From the NCBI GenBank assembly GCA_031285905.1, contig JAITVH010000144.1:1-40918 (forward strand): a stretch of DNA of 40,918 bases, written 5' to 3'. Under the pieces are notes generated by a model, which was given only the letters and a program-made list of their open reading frames with translations, did not search any database and was not told the DNA's origin. This DNA is from Prevotella sp. GTDB taxonomy: Bacteria > Bacteroidota > Bacteroidia > Bacteroidales > Dysgonomonadaceae. The position numbers were made by a program, and so were the translations under genes. Below, piece after piece: positions 8,993-17,727 of the stretch (position 1 is its first letter; every line of letters begins with the position of its first letter).

Positions 8993-11900
8993 ATGAAGAA
9001 AAGAGTGATGTTAATTTTATCCTGCTTATTTCTAAGTATAGGATTTATCTTGGCACAAACAACGAGGATAACCGGTACAGTCGTAGACAGTAACGGTGAG
9101 CCTGTTATTAGTGCTTCGGTTGTAGTAAAGGGTACGACAGTAGGTACTGTAACTGATACAGATGGACAGTTCTCTATAAATGTTCCTGATGGAAGAAATA
9201 CTTTGGTATTTACTTTGATCGGTATGCAGGCAGTGGAGGCAACGGCATCTCAGAATATGAAGATTGTGATGGAGTCTGACACAAAAGTTCTGGATGAAGT
9301 AATGGTAGTTGCCTATGGGACAGCTAAGAAAGAATCATTTACGGGATCTGCAGACGTTATAAAAAATGATAAAATAACCAAACGTACAGTAGCAAATGTA
9401 ACAAAAGCTATTGAAGGTTTGGCAACAGGAGTAAGAACAACTTCGGGTTCAGGTCAGCCGGGAGAGGGAGCCAGTATCCGTATTCGGGGTGTCGGTTCAA
9501 TCAATGCTTCCAGTGATCCGCTATATGTTGTAGATGGAGTTCCTTACGATGGTTCTGTCAATGCGATTAATCCAAATGATATTGCTTCTATTACCGTATT
9601 GAAGGATGCATCGGCCGGAGCGCTTTATGGAGCTCGTGGAGCTAATGGGGTTGTAATGATTACAACAAAGAAAGGTGAATCAGGTAAATTGCAAGTAAAC
9701 CTGAAAGCAAATTGGGGTATTGCTTCCAGAGCTATCCCTCGTTATGACACAATGGATGAACGGGAATATATACAATCTATTTTTTATTCTTTGAGGGGTG
9801 CACAAGTAATAAATGGTGTAGCTCCAGAACAAGCGGGAGTAAATGCTATAAACGCGATGTTCTCGAGTGCAAGTAACCGCATATTCGGTTCTGGCGCTAT
9901 GTATTTCCCTTTCGTTGTTCCTGAAGGGAAAACAGCTGCAAGCATGATTGATCCGAATACAGGGTGGGTAGATTCTTCTGCTGCATTAAGATATAGTGAC
10001 GACTGGCTCGATTACGCTACTGCAAGCAGCCCTTTGCGTCAGGAATATGATATCAGTGCCACAGGTGGGACTGATAAAAATAAGTATATGTTCTCTTTGG
10101 GTTATTTAAATGAAGAAGGTTTGCTGGAAACTACTAAATTTGAGCGTTTCTCAGGTCGTGTAGGTGTTGATTCTGAATTGCATAAATGGGTGAGATCGGG
10201 ATTGAATGTGAGTTTCTCAAGAAGTAACAGCAATACGTCTCAAACTGCAGAATCTGCAAATTCGAATGTGTTTTATTCTGCACAACTAATGGCTCCTATT
10301 TATCCTATTTTTGAGAGGAATGCAGATGGTAGTTATAAACTTAATAATGATGGGGAGCGTTTGTTTGATTATGGTAGTTCTCGTGGAACAGGAGCATCCG
10401 GCGGATTTAATTCGATAGCAACCTTGTATGATGATAAATATGGGAGAAATGACGATAACTTTAGTGGAAGAACTTATGTAGAAGTTGGAGATTTTAGTGA
10501 TACACCATTAAAAGGTTTAACTTTTGCTGCAAATTTAGGGGTGGATTATCGCAATAGAGCTACTATGCAATATTATAATCCATATTTTGGTAACTCTGAG
10601 GCTGTTAAAGGTACAATTGCTAAGTCGACAGGTCGCTTGTTTAGTATGACATTCAATCAACTGTTGACATATGACCGTACTTTTACGGATCACCATATCA
10701 ACGTATTGTTAGGACATGAATTTTACAAGAGGGAATATGATTATCTGAGCGGAACAAAAACCGGATTTCCTTTTGGAAATCTATATGAACTTGATGCTGC
10801 GACTACAATTGCAGGTGCCAGATCTTATAAAGATGTTAATACAATAGAATCTGTTTTATCCCGATTAAATTATGATTATTTAGACAAGTATTATTTTTCT
10901 GCCAGTTTGCGTACTGATGGTTCTTCCCGTTTCAAGAAAGGAGACAGATGGGGAACATTCTGGTCTTTGGGTGCCAGTTGGCGTATCAGCCAGGAGGATT
11001 TTATGAAAGATCTCGACTGGGTAGATAACTTGACTTTCAAGGCTAGTTATGGTGTGCAGGGAAATGATAATATAATCAATTCGGATGGAGATCCGATATA
11101 TTATGCATGGCAGTCATTCTTTGATTTGTCATACTCGAATGCAACACAGAGTGGAGCGATGGTTTCTTCTGTAGAGAATACTGAGTTGAGATGGGAGAAA
11201 AATGCGAATTTGAACATTGGTATCGAAGCAAGATTATTTAATAGAATGAATGCTTCTATTGAGTTTTATCAAAGAAATACAACCGATTTGTTATTAGAGT
11301 ATCCGATGGCATTATCTACAGGTTTTAGCAGTTATTACAAAAATGTAGGCGAAATGAGGAATACTGGCCTTGATATAATGATAGGTGGAGATATTATTCG
11401 TAATACTGATTTTAATTGGAACCTGACATTGATGGGATCTACACTTAAAAATAAGGTGACATCACTTTATGACAGGCCGGAAATTCTCAATGGTTCTTAT
11501 ATTACTACAGTAGGAGAAGCACTTCGTTCATTTTATGTTGCTAAATCGGCTGGTGTTGATCCTGCGACAGGAGATCAACTATACTGGACATGGGATACAG
11601 ATGGTGATGGGAATAAGAGTGAACCTTATATTACGGCAGACCCAAATAAAGCTCAAACAACACGACAAGTGGCAGGGAAAAGATTTCCGGACTTTGAAGG
11701 TTCGATAAATAACGAATTCAGATATAAGGGTTTTGATTTAAGTATATTATGTACCTATTCAATAGGCGGAAAGATATTGGATGGAGGTTATCGTTCATTA
11801 TTACAACCATATTATATAGGTCAAGCTGCTCATAAAAACAGAGACAGGGCATGGAAAAATCCGGGAGATGTTACCGATGTTCCACGTTTGGTTATAAACA

Positions 11901-12163
11901 AGAGCTATATTGTTACAGATGATGACCTGATCAATGCTTCTTATTTTTCGATAAAAAATATCGCACTAGGTTATACTATCCCTTCCAAAGTGTTATCTAA
12001 AACGGGATTAGCAGCAGTGAGAGTTTCAGCTATAGCTGATAATGTGTATTTGTTCAATCATATGAAAGGTATGAATAACCAGTCGAGCATAGCAGGGGGA
12101 AATAGTATATCGGCTTATACTCCTGTCAGAACCGTATCACTAGGTGTTGATATTAAATTTTAA
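8993..12163 (+). CDS. SusC/RagA-family TonB-dependent outer-membrane receptor
   Basis: 1056 aa. A signal peptide (about 1-21, ending LAQ) is followed by a carboxypeptidase-regulatory-like domain (residues 23-100: ITGTVVDSNGEPVISASVVV), a TonB-box region (VLDEVMVVAYG), and the plug domain with the SusC signature YVVDGVPYDG and DASAGALYGARGANGVVMITTKKG. The remainder is the 22-stranded barrel ending in VSLGVDIKF. It forms the import channel capped by the SusD-like lipoprotein encoded 20 nt downstream. Glycan uptake is the commonest role of such pairs, but oligopeptide-importing RagAB shows that the substrate cannot be assumed. No glycoside hydrolase, sigma/anti-sigma pair or hybrid two-component regulator is adjacent. 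The length is normal and all parts look intact. Confidence 0.95.
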   Translation: MKKRVMLILSCLFLSIGFILAQTTRITGTVVDSNGEPVISASVVVKGTTVGTVTDTDGQFSINVPDGRNTLVFTLIGMQAVEATASQNMKIVMESDTKVLDEVMVVAYGTAKKESFTGSADVIKNDKITKRTVANVTKAIEGLATGVRTTSGSGQPGEGASIRIRGVGSINASSDPLYVVDGVPYDGSVNAINPNDIASITVLKDASAGALYGARGANGVVMITTKKGESGKLQVNLKANWGIASRAIPRYDTMDEREYIQSIFYSLRGAQVINGVAPEQAGVNAINAMFSSASNRIFGSGAMYFPFVVPEGKTAASMIDPNTGWVDSSAALRYSDDWLDYATASSPLRQEYDISATGGTDKNKYMFSLGYLNEEGLLETTKFERFSGRVGVDSELHKWVRSGLNVSFSRSNSNTSQTAESANSNVFYSAQLMAPIYPIFERNADGSYKLNNDGERLFDYGSSRGTGASGGFNSIATLYDDKYGRNDDNFSGRTYVEVGDFSDTPLKGLTFAANLGVDYRNRATMQYYNPYFGNSEAVKGTIAKSTGRLFSMTFNQLLTYDRTFTDHHINVLLGHEFYKREYDYLSGTKTGFPFGNLYELDAATTIAGARSYKDVNTIESVLSRLNYDYLDKYYFSASLRTDGSSRFKKGDRWGTFWSLGASWRISQEDFMKDLDWVDNLTFKASYGVQGNDNIINSDGDPIYYAWQSFFDLSYSNATQSGAMVSSVENTELRWEKNANLNIGIEARLFNRMNASIEFYQRNTTDLLLEYPMALSTGFSSYYKNVGEMRNTGLDIMIGGDIIRNTDFNWNLTLMGSTLKNKVTSLYDRPEILNGSYITTVGEALRSFYVAKSAGVDPATGDQLYWTWDTDGDGNKSEPYITADPNKAQTTRQVAGKRFPDFEGSINNEFRYKGFDLSILCTYSIGGKILDGGYRSLLQPYYIGQAAHKNRDRAWKNPGDVTDVPRLVINKSYIVTDDDLINASYFSIKNIALGYTIPSKVLSKTGLAAVRVSAIADNVYLFNHMKGMNNQSSIAGGNSISAYTPVRTVSLGVDIKF

Positions 12164-12183
12164 TAAGTAAAAACAGAGAATTC

Positions 12184-13734
12184 ATGAAAAAAATATTTTA
12201 TATATTATTCCTTGTATCTGTTGTTTCTTTCATCTCTTGTAGTGATGAATTGGAGACAAATCCTACAGATATGGTTCCCGGTCAGATAATGTTGGAGACT
12301 GCGGAAGGAGGACAAGCTATAATGAATGGTATCTACCGGGCTATGTATACAGATGGTTGGGGCGATTATTGGACTGCTGAAAACAGTGGTATTATGGCAT
12401 ATGTACAAGCAGCTGACCTGATGGGAGAAGATCATATAATGAGAGAGTCAGGCCAGGGTTGGTTTTATTGGGATTATGCCTATGGTATTAGAACTGATTA
12501 TACCCTTTCATATGGTAGACAATACCAGACATGGAACTTCTTTTATACAATAATCAATAATGCAAATATCGTTATCGGTCAGGAAAAAGCATGGGAAGAG
12601 AGTGCGCTTTCAAAAGCTGTATTGGGGCAGGCTTATGCAATGAGAGCCTATGCTTATTATTTTCTGATACAGTTTTTCCAGCAAGCCTATGTTGAGGGAA
12701 CTGATAAACCGGGAGTGCCTTTATACACAAAACCTTCAACTAAAGATACAGAAGGGGAAGCTCGTGGTAAAGTTGAAGATGTGTATAAATTGATGAATGG
12801 TGATATTGATAAGGCGATCGAATACCTGGGAGAAGCAAAGGATGAAAAATGGACAAGAGAGCATGAGTCTAATATAGATTATTATGTCGCAAATGGTATC
12901 AAAGCTAGAATCGCCCTGGCTCAGGGAACTGATTATGGGCGGGCGAGAGACGGAGCTGTAGAAGCTTTGACAAAAAGTAATTTGACTGTATTACCTGTTG
13001 CTGACTTTTTGGGTTGGAATAAAAAATTAAGTTCCAATGCATTGTGGGCATTAGAGGTAATAGCTTCTCAAAGTGAAGGATATCAGGGATTTTTCTCACA
13101 TATGGATGCCGATGCTCCAGGTATGTATGGTTCGCAGGCGAGGCGGCAGATCGCTACAGGTCTATATTGGTTGATTCCTGATACTGATGAGCGTAAACAA
13201 CAATGGTGGCGTGGAGCAATCCCTGCAAATGAAGAGGAAGAAGGTAACTCTTACACAAGTTATTGCCAGTTGAAATTTAGGTTTGCCAATCCGCAAACCC
13301 GAACAGGTGATTACCTGATAATGAGGGCTGAAGAAATGTTGTTAATTGCGGCCGAGGCAGAATGTCGTTTGGGGCAATATGAACCTGCACGAAATTATCT
13401 GAAACAGCTATTGGAAAAAAGAGATTCTGGATATGCAGCTATATTGGCAGCTATGACGGATGCCGCTACCTATAATGATGATACATTGGCCGAACCTGTG
13501 ACTTTGATGGATGAAATATTGTTGCAAAGAAGAATCGAACTATGGGGCGAATTCCCTCGGGTATTTGATCTTAAGCGTTTGCAGTTAGGATTTGACAGAG
13601 ACTATGAAGGATCGAATCATAGTGCTGCTGTATCATTAGGTGCTGCAAGCAAACATTTTGTGTATCCAATACCTCAGGCAGAGTTTGACGGAAATATAAA
13701 TATGTCGGCAGATAAGGATCAAAATCCAATATAA
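12184..13734 (+). CDS. SusD/RagB-family substrate-binding lipoprotein
   Basis: 516 aa. The lipobox SFISC places the lipidated Cys at residue 19, followed by SDELETNPT, typical of the SusD N-terminus. The helical TPR-like core includes AVLGQAYAMRAYAYYFLIQFFQQAY, the C-terminal SusD segment includes YLIMRAEEMLLIAAEAECRLGQYEPA, and the protein ends with LLQRRIELWGEFPRVFDLKRL and the characteristic YPIPQAE...NQNPI-like terminus. It sits on the outer surface as a lid on the SusC-like channel encoded 20 nt upstream. It is co-transcribed with that gene and with the lipoprotein gene 28 nt downstream. Intact; substrate not inferable from sequence. Confidence 0.94.
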   Translation: MKKIFYILFLVSVVSFISCSDELETNPTDMVPGQIMLETAEGGQAIMNGIYRAMYTDGWGDYWTAENSGIMAYVQAADLMGEDHIMRESGQGWFYWDYAYGIRTDYTLSYGRQYQTWNFFYTIINNANIVIGQEKAWEESALSKAVLGQAYAMRAYAYYFLIQFFQQAYVEGTDKPGVPLYTKPSTKDTEGEARGKVEDVYKLMNGDIDKAIEYLGEAKDEKWTREHESNIDYYVANGIKARIALAQGTDYGRARDGAVEALTKSNLTVLPVADFLGWNKKLSSNALWALEVIASQSEGYQGFFSHMDADAPGMYGSQARRQIATGLYWLIPDTDERKQQWWRGAIPANEEEEGNSYTSYCQLKFRFANPQTRTGDYLIMRAEEMLLIAAEAECRLGQYEPARNYLKQLLEKRDSGYAAILAAMTDAATYNDDTLAEPVTLMDEILLQRRIELWGEFPRVFDLKRLQLGFDRDYEGSNHSAAVSLGAASKHFVYPIPQAEFDGNINMSADKDQNPI

Positions 13735-13762
13735 TAAATAACAAATAAATGTTACAGAAAAT

Positions 13763-14551
13763 ATGAAAAAGTATTTATATATAATCACTCTTTTATTAGG
13801 AACTTTGCTCACGACTTCGTGTTCTGAGCATGAAGGTACTGTATATGACCAAGGCAGTGATGTACATGCTATGTTTCGTGCTTCCGGCTATAAATTTGAA
13901 GTAAAAGATACAGATCCGGGTTATGTCACTCTCAAATTGTATCGTGATAACTTAAACGGAGATATAGAGATTGGGCTTAAGTTAACCATACCGGAAGGTT
14001 TAGATGAGGATCTTGGCTTTAAGCTGAAATCAGATAAGGCTGCATTTAAAAATGGAGAAAATGTTACTGATGTGTTGGTTGAGTATAATTTTGAAGCACT
14101 TGGCATAACAGATGTCTATAAGTTGACATTAGGCTTAGCAAATGAAGATCAGGCACCTGTATTTTCTAATGCGGCAGCATATCCGTCAATAAGTATATCA
14201 CTTAATCGTAAATTGACATTTGAGGTAATAGCTGAGTATGATTTCACATCAGGCCTTTTTGGAGCTTCGGTGGCTGAATTAACTCAGGCAGAAGAAGATC
14301 CGACTGTATATCAATTTCCGGATCTTTATGCAGAGGATTATGCTATCACATTTGTTATGAATGATGAAGGAACAGAAATTGTAGCATTTGAAGATCAGGA
14401 GACAGGATATATACATCCGGATTATGGAATGATTTCTATATCTTATATTTCGAGTGTAATAACTGAAAAACAAATTACTCTGTTGGTTGAGTATTATGAC
14501 CCGGATGGTTCATGGGGTGAGTTTACAGAAGTATTTAAACTGAAAGAATAA
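13763..14551 (+). CDS. SusE-position surface lipoprotein of unknown fold
   Basis: 262 aa. LTTSC gives a lipidated Cys at residue 20, followed by acidic residues, as in surface-exposed Bacteroidetes lipoproteins. The body is beta-rich and acidic, with a Calx-beta/DUF1735-like beginning (YVTLKLYRDNLNGDIEIGLKLTIPEG) and a C-terminal half of short strands ending in WGEFTEVFKLKE. I recognise no named family with confidence. It is the third and last gene of the SusC/D operon and is followed by a strong terminator, so an accessory binding protein in the role of SusE/SusF is the best inference. Confidence 0.7.
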   Translation: MKKYLYIITLLLGTLLTTSCSEHEGTVYDQGSDVHAMFRASGYKFEVKDTDPGYVTLKLYRDNLNGDIEIGLKLTIPEGLDEDLGFKLKSDKAAFKNGENVTDVLVEYNFEALGITDVYKLTLGLANEDQAPVFSNAAAYPSISISLNRKLTFEVIAEYDFTSGLFGASVAELTQAEEDPTVYQFPDLYAEDYAITFVMNDEGTEIVAFEDQETGYIHPDYGMISISYISSVITEKQITLLVEYYDPDGSWGEFTEVFKLKE

Positions 14552-14581
14552 ACTGAATAAGTTTATACTATAATTCTATAC

Positions 14582-14618
14582 AAAAAGATTGCCTCATTTA
14601 TACAGAGGCAATCTTTTT
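14582..14618 (+). terminator. Rho-independent terminator of the SusC/D operon
   Basis: A perfect 14-bp stem (AAAAAGATTGCCTC at 14582-14595 with its complement at 14605-14618), a 9-nt loop, and a T run at the end. It lies 31 nt after the third gene's stop codon. Confidence 0.9.
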
Positions 14619-14665
14619 TATTTCTTTTTAACCCTGCCATTAGATTAATAAGCATTTTTCTTCAG

Positions 14666-14673
14666 TACCTTTG
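14666..14673 (+). promoter_or_regulatory. -7 element for the small Cys-rich gene
   Basis: TACCTTTG matches TAnnTTTG exactly, 23 bp before the ATG at 14697. It lies downstream of the SusC/D terminator, so the small gene should be transcribed on its own. Confidence 0.5.
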
Positions 14674-14696
14674 TAATAAGAAAGGGGAAAATAAAA

Positions 14697-14855
14697 ATGA
14701 CTCAGGAAATTATTGTTGCTCTAATCGGAATTATTGTTGCTCTGATAGTTGTATTTAAACTGTACAGATTCTTTTTTACAAAGAATGAACAAAAGAACAG
14801 TTGTGGTTGTTCAAGTTGTGGATGCAGTACCAAATACAAACAAGTTAAATATTGA
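14697..14855 (+). CDS. FeoB-associated Cys-rich membrane protein (52 aa)
   Basis: A small gene: ATG at 14697, TGA at 14853-14855, with a purine-rich AAAGGGGAAA at 14681-14690 as ribosome site. The protein has one N-terminal transmembrane helix (EIIVALIGIIVALIVVFKLY), a short basic stretch, then a cytoplasmic Cys cluster SCGCSSCGCS (four Cys as two CxC pairs separated by SS). This is the architecture of the FeoB-associated Cys-rich family (PF12669), whose members normally lie next to feoB and are thought to assist Fe2+ transport. Here feoAB is 6.1 kb upstream, with the SusC/D operon between. It has its own -7 element and probably ends by read-through into, or just before, the RNA locus downstream. 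Confidence 0.82.
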   Translation: MTQEIIVALIGIIVALIVVFKLYRFFFTKNEQKNSCGCSSCGCSTKYKQVKY

Positions 14856-14862
14856 TTTTATA

Positions 14863-14894
14863 TTTGGAATTTTCGATTATTGTATATAACTTTG
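14863..14894 (+). promoter_or_regulatory. Promoter of the structured RNA at 14925-15135
   Basis: TTTG at 14863-14866, a 20-bp spacer and TAACTTTG at 14887-14894: a full match to the Bacteroidetes primary sigma consensus with no protein gene directly after it. Transcription should start near 14901. Confidence 0.7.
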
Positions 14895-14924
14895 GTATAG
14901 ATATTAATAAATGATGCATGTTTT

Positions 14925-15135
14925 AAGTCGTATTGGTCGATTGGGAAGCTCATCAATGAATAAAATATCCGAGACAAGCTTTTGATTCTAATGGCGGGCC
15001 ACACCTTCGGGATGCTTAGCACGGTGGATTACAAAGGGATCGAAGCACTCAAATCCTGTTTTACGGAGTTTCGGTATATCCACCAATGCGACTTTCATAT
15101 AAGAAGGAGTTACTGAAAAGTAGCTCCTTTATCTT
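14925..15135 (+). ncRNA. Structured small RNA, family not identified (6S-type is one candidate)
   Basis: No protein frame runs in this direction. The ends pair: 14925-14937 with 15082-15094, 13 bp including one G-U. Inside, 14965-14974 pairs with 15069-15079 with one bulge, and 14978-14986 pairs with 15039-15046 with one bulge. A CC-TTCG-GG tetraloop hairpin lies at 15004-15011, and a small TCAT/ATGA hairpin is on the 5' side. A terminator follows at once (15104-15129) and a consensus promoter precedes it. The nested stems, closing helix and about 200-nt independent transcript recall 6S RNA, but I see no feature that proves this. It is not RNase P, tmRNA, SRP RNA or tRNA: their hallmark sequences are absent. 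A 36-codon frame on the other strand (14988-15098) is the main alternative reading. Confidence 0.6.
15104..15135 (+). terminator. Terminator of the structured RNA
   Basis: An 11-bp stem (AAGGAGTTACT at 15104-15114 with 15119-15129, one G-U), a GAAA loop, then a T-rich TTATCTTTT tail. It separates the RNA gene from pyrE. Confidence 0.8.
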
Positions 15136-15215
15136 TTGAACCTTCCTTCACAATTTTTGGGATAATCTTCTTCTTCTTTATTGTATATAATTCTTTATTT
15201 ATACCTTTAAAATTG

Positions 15216-15223
15216 TATATTTG
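15216..15223 (+). promoter_or_regulatory. -7 element of the pyrE operon
   Basis: TATATTTG matches TAnnTTTG, 43 bp before the pyrE ATG. A clear TTTG -33 box is not visible at 19-21 bp spacing. Confidence 0.55.
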
Positions 15224-15266
15224 TAACCCGAATTAACAAATTGTTATTGCTTATTTATATTAAAAA

Positions 15267-15896
15267 ATGAACACTCTAGAAAAGCTTACCGCTGAAAAAC
15301 TACTTAGTATCAGAGCTATAAAACTGCAACCATCCAATCCCTTTACCTGGGCATCGGGATGGAAGTCTCCTATATATTGCGACAACAGGAAATTAATATC
15401 ATATCCTAAAATACGGACTTTTATAAAAACTGAACTGGCTCGTCTGATTCTCGAAAACTTTCAGGAAGCAGATGCTATTGCAGGTGTTGCCACAGGAGCT
15501 ATTGCGCCGGGAGCATTAGTGGCAGACGCTCTAGGACTTCCGTTTATATATATACGTTCTACACCGAAAGATCACGGTTTGGAGAATCTTATTGAGGGAG
15601 AATTGAAGCCGAATAGCAAAGTTGTAGTTGTAGAGGATTTGATTTCAACAGGTTCCAGTAGCCTGAAAGCTGTCGATGCTATACGTAAGGATGGTTCCGA
15701 GGTTGTTGGGATGGTGGCTAATTTTACTTATGGTTTCCCGGTTGCTAAAGAAAATTTTGAAAAAACAAATGTAAAGTTGCTGACTCTTACTGATTATGAT
15801 GCAGTGTTGGCAGAAGCGCTCAGAACTGATTATATAGCAGAATCAGACCTCGATACATTAAAAGAGTGGAGAAAGTCTCCGGCTGACTGGAAGTGA
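15267..15896 (+). CDS. pyrE: Orotate phosphoribosyltransferase
   Basis: 209 aa, the normal length. It joins orotate and PRPP to make orotidine 5'-phosphate in de novo pyrimidine synthesis, in the cytosol. The PRPP-binding loop is VVVVEDLISTGSSSLKAV near residues 118-134, and the flexible catalytic loop region is IRSTPKDHGLENLIEGEL. The N-terminal hood begins LLSIRAIKLQPSNPFTWASGWKSP. It is the first gene of a four-gene unit with an SRPBCC protein (18 nt downstream), argH and serB. Confidence 0.96.
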   Translation: MNTLEKLTAEKLLSIRAIKLQPSNPFTWASGWKSPIYCDNRKLISYPKIRTFIKTELARLILENFQEADAIAGVATGAIAPGALVADALGLPFIYIRSTPKDHGLENLIEGELKPNSKVVVVEDLISTGSSSLKAVDAIRKDGSEVVGMVANFTYGFPVAKENFEKTNVKLLTLTDYDAVLAEALRTDYIAESDLDTLKEWRKSPADWK

Positions 15897-15914
15897 TTCC
15901 ATAATTAATCTATT

Positions 15915-16349
15915 ATGACTGAATTTGTAAGTGAGATAAAAATCATCCCATATAAAAATGAGGATGTATATGCTGTGCTTTCCGATTTGAATAATCTGGA
16001 GCTGGCTAAAGATAAAATACCCCAGGATAAAATTAAAGATTTCTCTTTTGACAGGGACTCTTGTACTATCTCGGTTGATCCGGTAGGAAAAATCCGTTTT
16101 GTTGTTGTAGAAAGAGAACCCGGCAAGACAATAAAGTTTCAGGCAGAGCAACTCCCTTTTGGAGTTAATATGTGGATACAACTCTTATCATCAGAAGGAG
16201 ATGAAACTAAAATGAAGCTGACAGTAAAGGCTGAATTGAATGCTTTTATTGCGCCAATGGTATCAAAACCTTTGCAGGGAGGAATAGATAAGGTAGCTGA
16301 ATTATTACAACAACTTCCTTATAAAGAGATATTGGATAAGGAACAATAG
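15915..16349 (+). CDS. SRPBCC (START/Bet v1-like) family protein
   Basis: 144 aa, cytosolic, no signal peptide. The pattern beta strand (VSEIKIIPYKNEDVYAVLSDL), short helices, a curved sheet with PVGKIRFVVVEREPGKTIKFQAEQ, and a long C-terminal helix (MVSKPLQGGIDKVAELLQQLPY) fits the SRPBCC ligand-binding fold. The ligand is unknown. It lies 18 nt after pyrE and 8 nt before argH, so it is translated from the same message; I recall a pyrE/SRPBCC/argH order from other Bacteroidales but cannot check it here. Confidence 0.8.
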   Translation: MTEFVSEIKIIPYKNEDVYAVLSDLNNLELAKDKIPQDKIKDFSFDRDSCTISVDPVGKIRFVVVEREPGKTIKFQAEQLPFGVNMWIQLLSSEGDETKMKLTVKAELNAFIAPMVSKPLQGGIDKVAELLQQLPYKEILDKEQ

Positions 16350-16357
16350 GATAGTTA

Positions 16358-17698
16358 ATGAAACTTTGGGAAAAGAATATTCAGGTAAATAAAGATGTAG
16401 AAACATATACGATCGGTAAAGATCGTGAAATGGATATATACCTGGCTCCATATGATATACTTGGCTCTATGGCACATATTATCATGTTGGAATCTATTGG
16501 TTTGCTTGCCAAAGATGAACTTTCAGTTCTTTTAAAGGAACTAAAGGGAATATATCATTTGGCAATCAACGGTAAATTTATCATAGAAGAGGGCATTGAG
16601 GATGTACACTCACAGGTGGAACTGATGCTCACAAGAAAATTAGGAGATATTGGTAAAAAAATACATAGCGGAAGATCGCGTAACGATCAGGTACTGGTCG
16701 ACTTAAAGTTATTTACCAGAGACCAGATCTATCTATTAACAGAACAGGTCACTCAATTAATAGATGCTCTTCTTTCTCAAAGCGAAAAGTATAAAGACGT
16801 GCTGATGCCGGGCTATACACATCTGCAAATAGCTATGCCTTCATCGTTTGGTTTGTGGTTTGGAGCTTATGCCGAAAGTTTGGTAGATGACTTGCAAATG
16901 CTGTTGGCTGCATACAGGATATGTAACAGAAATCCGTTAGGATCTGCTGCCGGATATGGTTCTTCTTTTCCCCTGAACAGGCAAATGACCACCGATCTGT
17001 TAGGTTTCGACTCAATGGATTATAATGTCGTATATGCCCAGATGGGACGAGGAAAGATGGAGCGTGCAGTTGCTTTTGCCATAGCTTCTATTGCAGGCAC
17101 ACTCTCTAAGTTATCATATGATGCATGCTTATACAACAGTCAGAATTTCGGTTTCATAAAATTGGCGGATGAATATACTACGGGCTCAAGCATTATGCCT
17201 CATAAGAAGAATCCTGATATATTTGAACTCACCAGAGCCAAGTGTAATAAACTTCAGGCTTTACCTAATGATATCACACTGATAATAAACAATCTTCCTT
17301 CGGGTTATTTTCGCGACTTGCAGATTATAAAAGAACTGTTTATTCCTGCTATTCACGAAATGAGTGACTGCCTGAATATGGTTACCCGTATGATTGGTGA
17401 GCTCAAAATAAATGAACACATACTCGATGATCCTAAGTATCAATTAATTTTCAGCGTGGAAGAAGTGAACCGCCTGGTGCTTGAGGGTATGCCTTTCAGG
17501 GATGCTTATAAGAAGGTGGGCTTGGATATAGAAGAAGGTAATTTTACTCATGATAAGAAGGTTCATCATACCCATGAAGGTAGTATAGGAAATCTGTATA
17601 ATGATCACATAAATCAATTGAAAGGACAGGTGATCGCCCAATTCAATTTTGAGAAAGTAATATTAGCTGAAAAAAAGCTCTTAGATTCAATTAACTAA
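16358..17698 (+). CDS. argH: Argininosuccinate lyase
   Basis: 446 aa. It splits argininosuccinate to arginine and fumarate, the last step of arginine synthesis, as a cytosolic tetramer. Fumarase/aspartase superfamily signatures are present: SGRSRNDQVLVDLKLF, PGYTHLQIAMPSSFG, and the mobile loop GSSIMPHKKNPD near residues 276-287 with its catalytic Ser. The C-terminus is a little different from the enterobacterial type but complete. It is the third gene of the pyrE unit, 8 nt after the SRPBCC gene and 29 nt before serB. Confidence 0.96.
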   Translation: MKLWEKNIQVNKDVETYTIGKDREMDIYLAPYDILGSMAHIIMLESIGLLAKDELSVLLKELKGIYHLAINGKFIIEEGIEDVHSQVELMLTRKLGDIGKKIHSGRSRNDQVLVDLKLFTRDQIYLLTEQVTQLIDALLSQSEKYKDVLMPGYTHLQIAMPSSFGLWFGAYAESLVDDLQMLLAAYRICNRNPLGSAAGYGSSFPLNRQMTTDLLGFDSMDYNVVYAQMGRGKMERAVAFAIASIAGTLSKLSYDACLYNSQNFGFIKLADEYTTGSSIMPHKKNPDIFELTRAKCNKLQALPNDITLIINNLPSGYFRDLQIIKELFIPAIHEMSDCLNMVTRMIGELKINEHILDDPKYQLIFSVEEVNRLVLEGMPFRDAYKKVGLDIEEGNFTHDKKVHHTHEGSIGNLYNDHINQLKGQVIAQFNFEKVILAEKKLLDSIN

Positions 17699-17727
17699 AG
17701 TAGATTAAAGCCTTTTCCCTTTATAAT

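Noticed and set aside
14988-15098. 36-codon frame on the minus strand starting MKVALVDIPKLRKTG
   Set aside because: It lies inside a region with a plus-strand promoter, nested stems and a terminator, lacks a ribosome site, and is short. RNA structure explains the sequence better.
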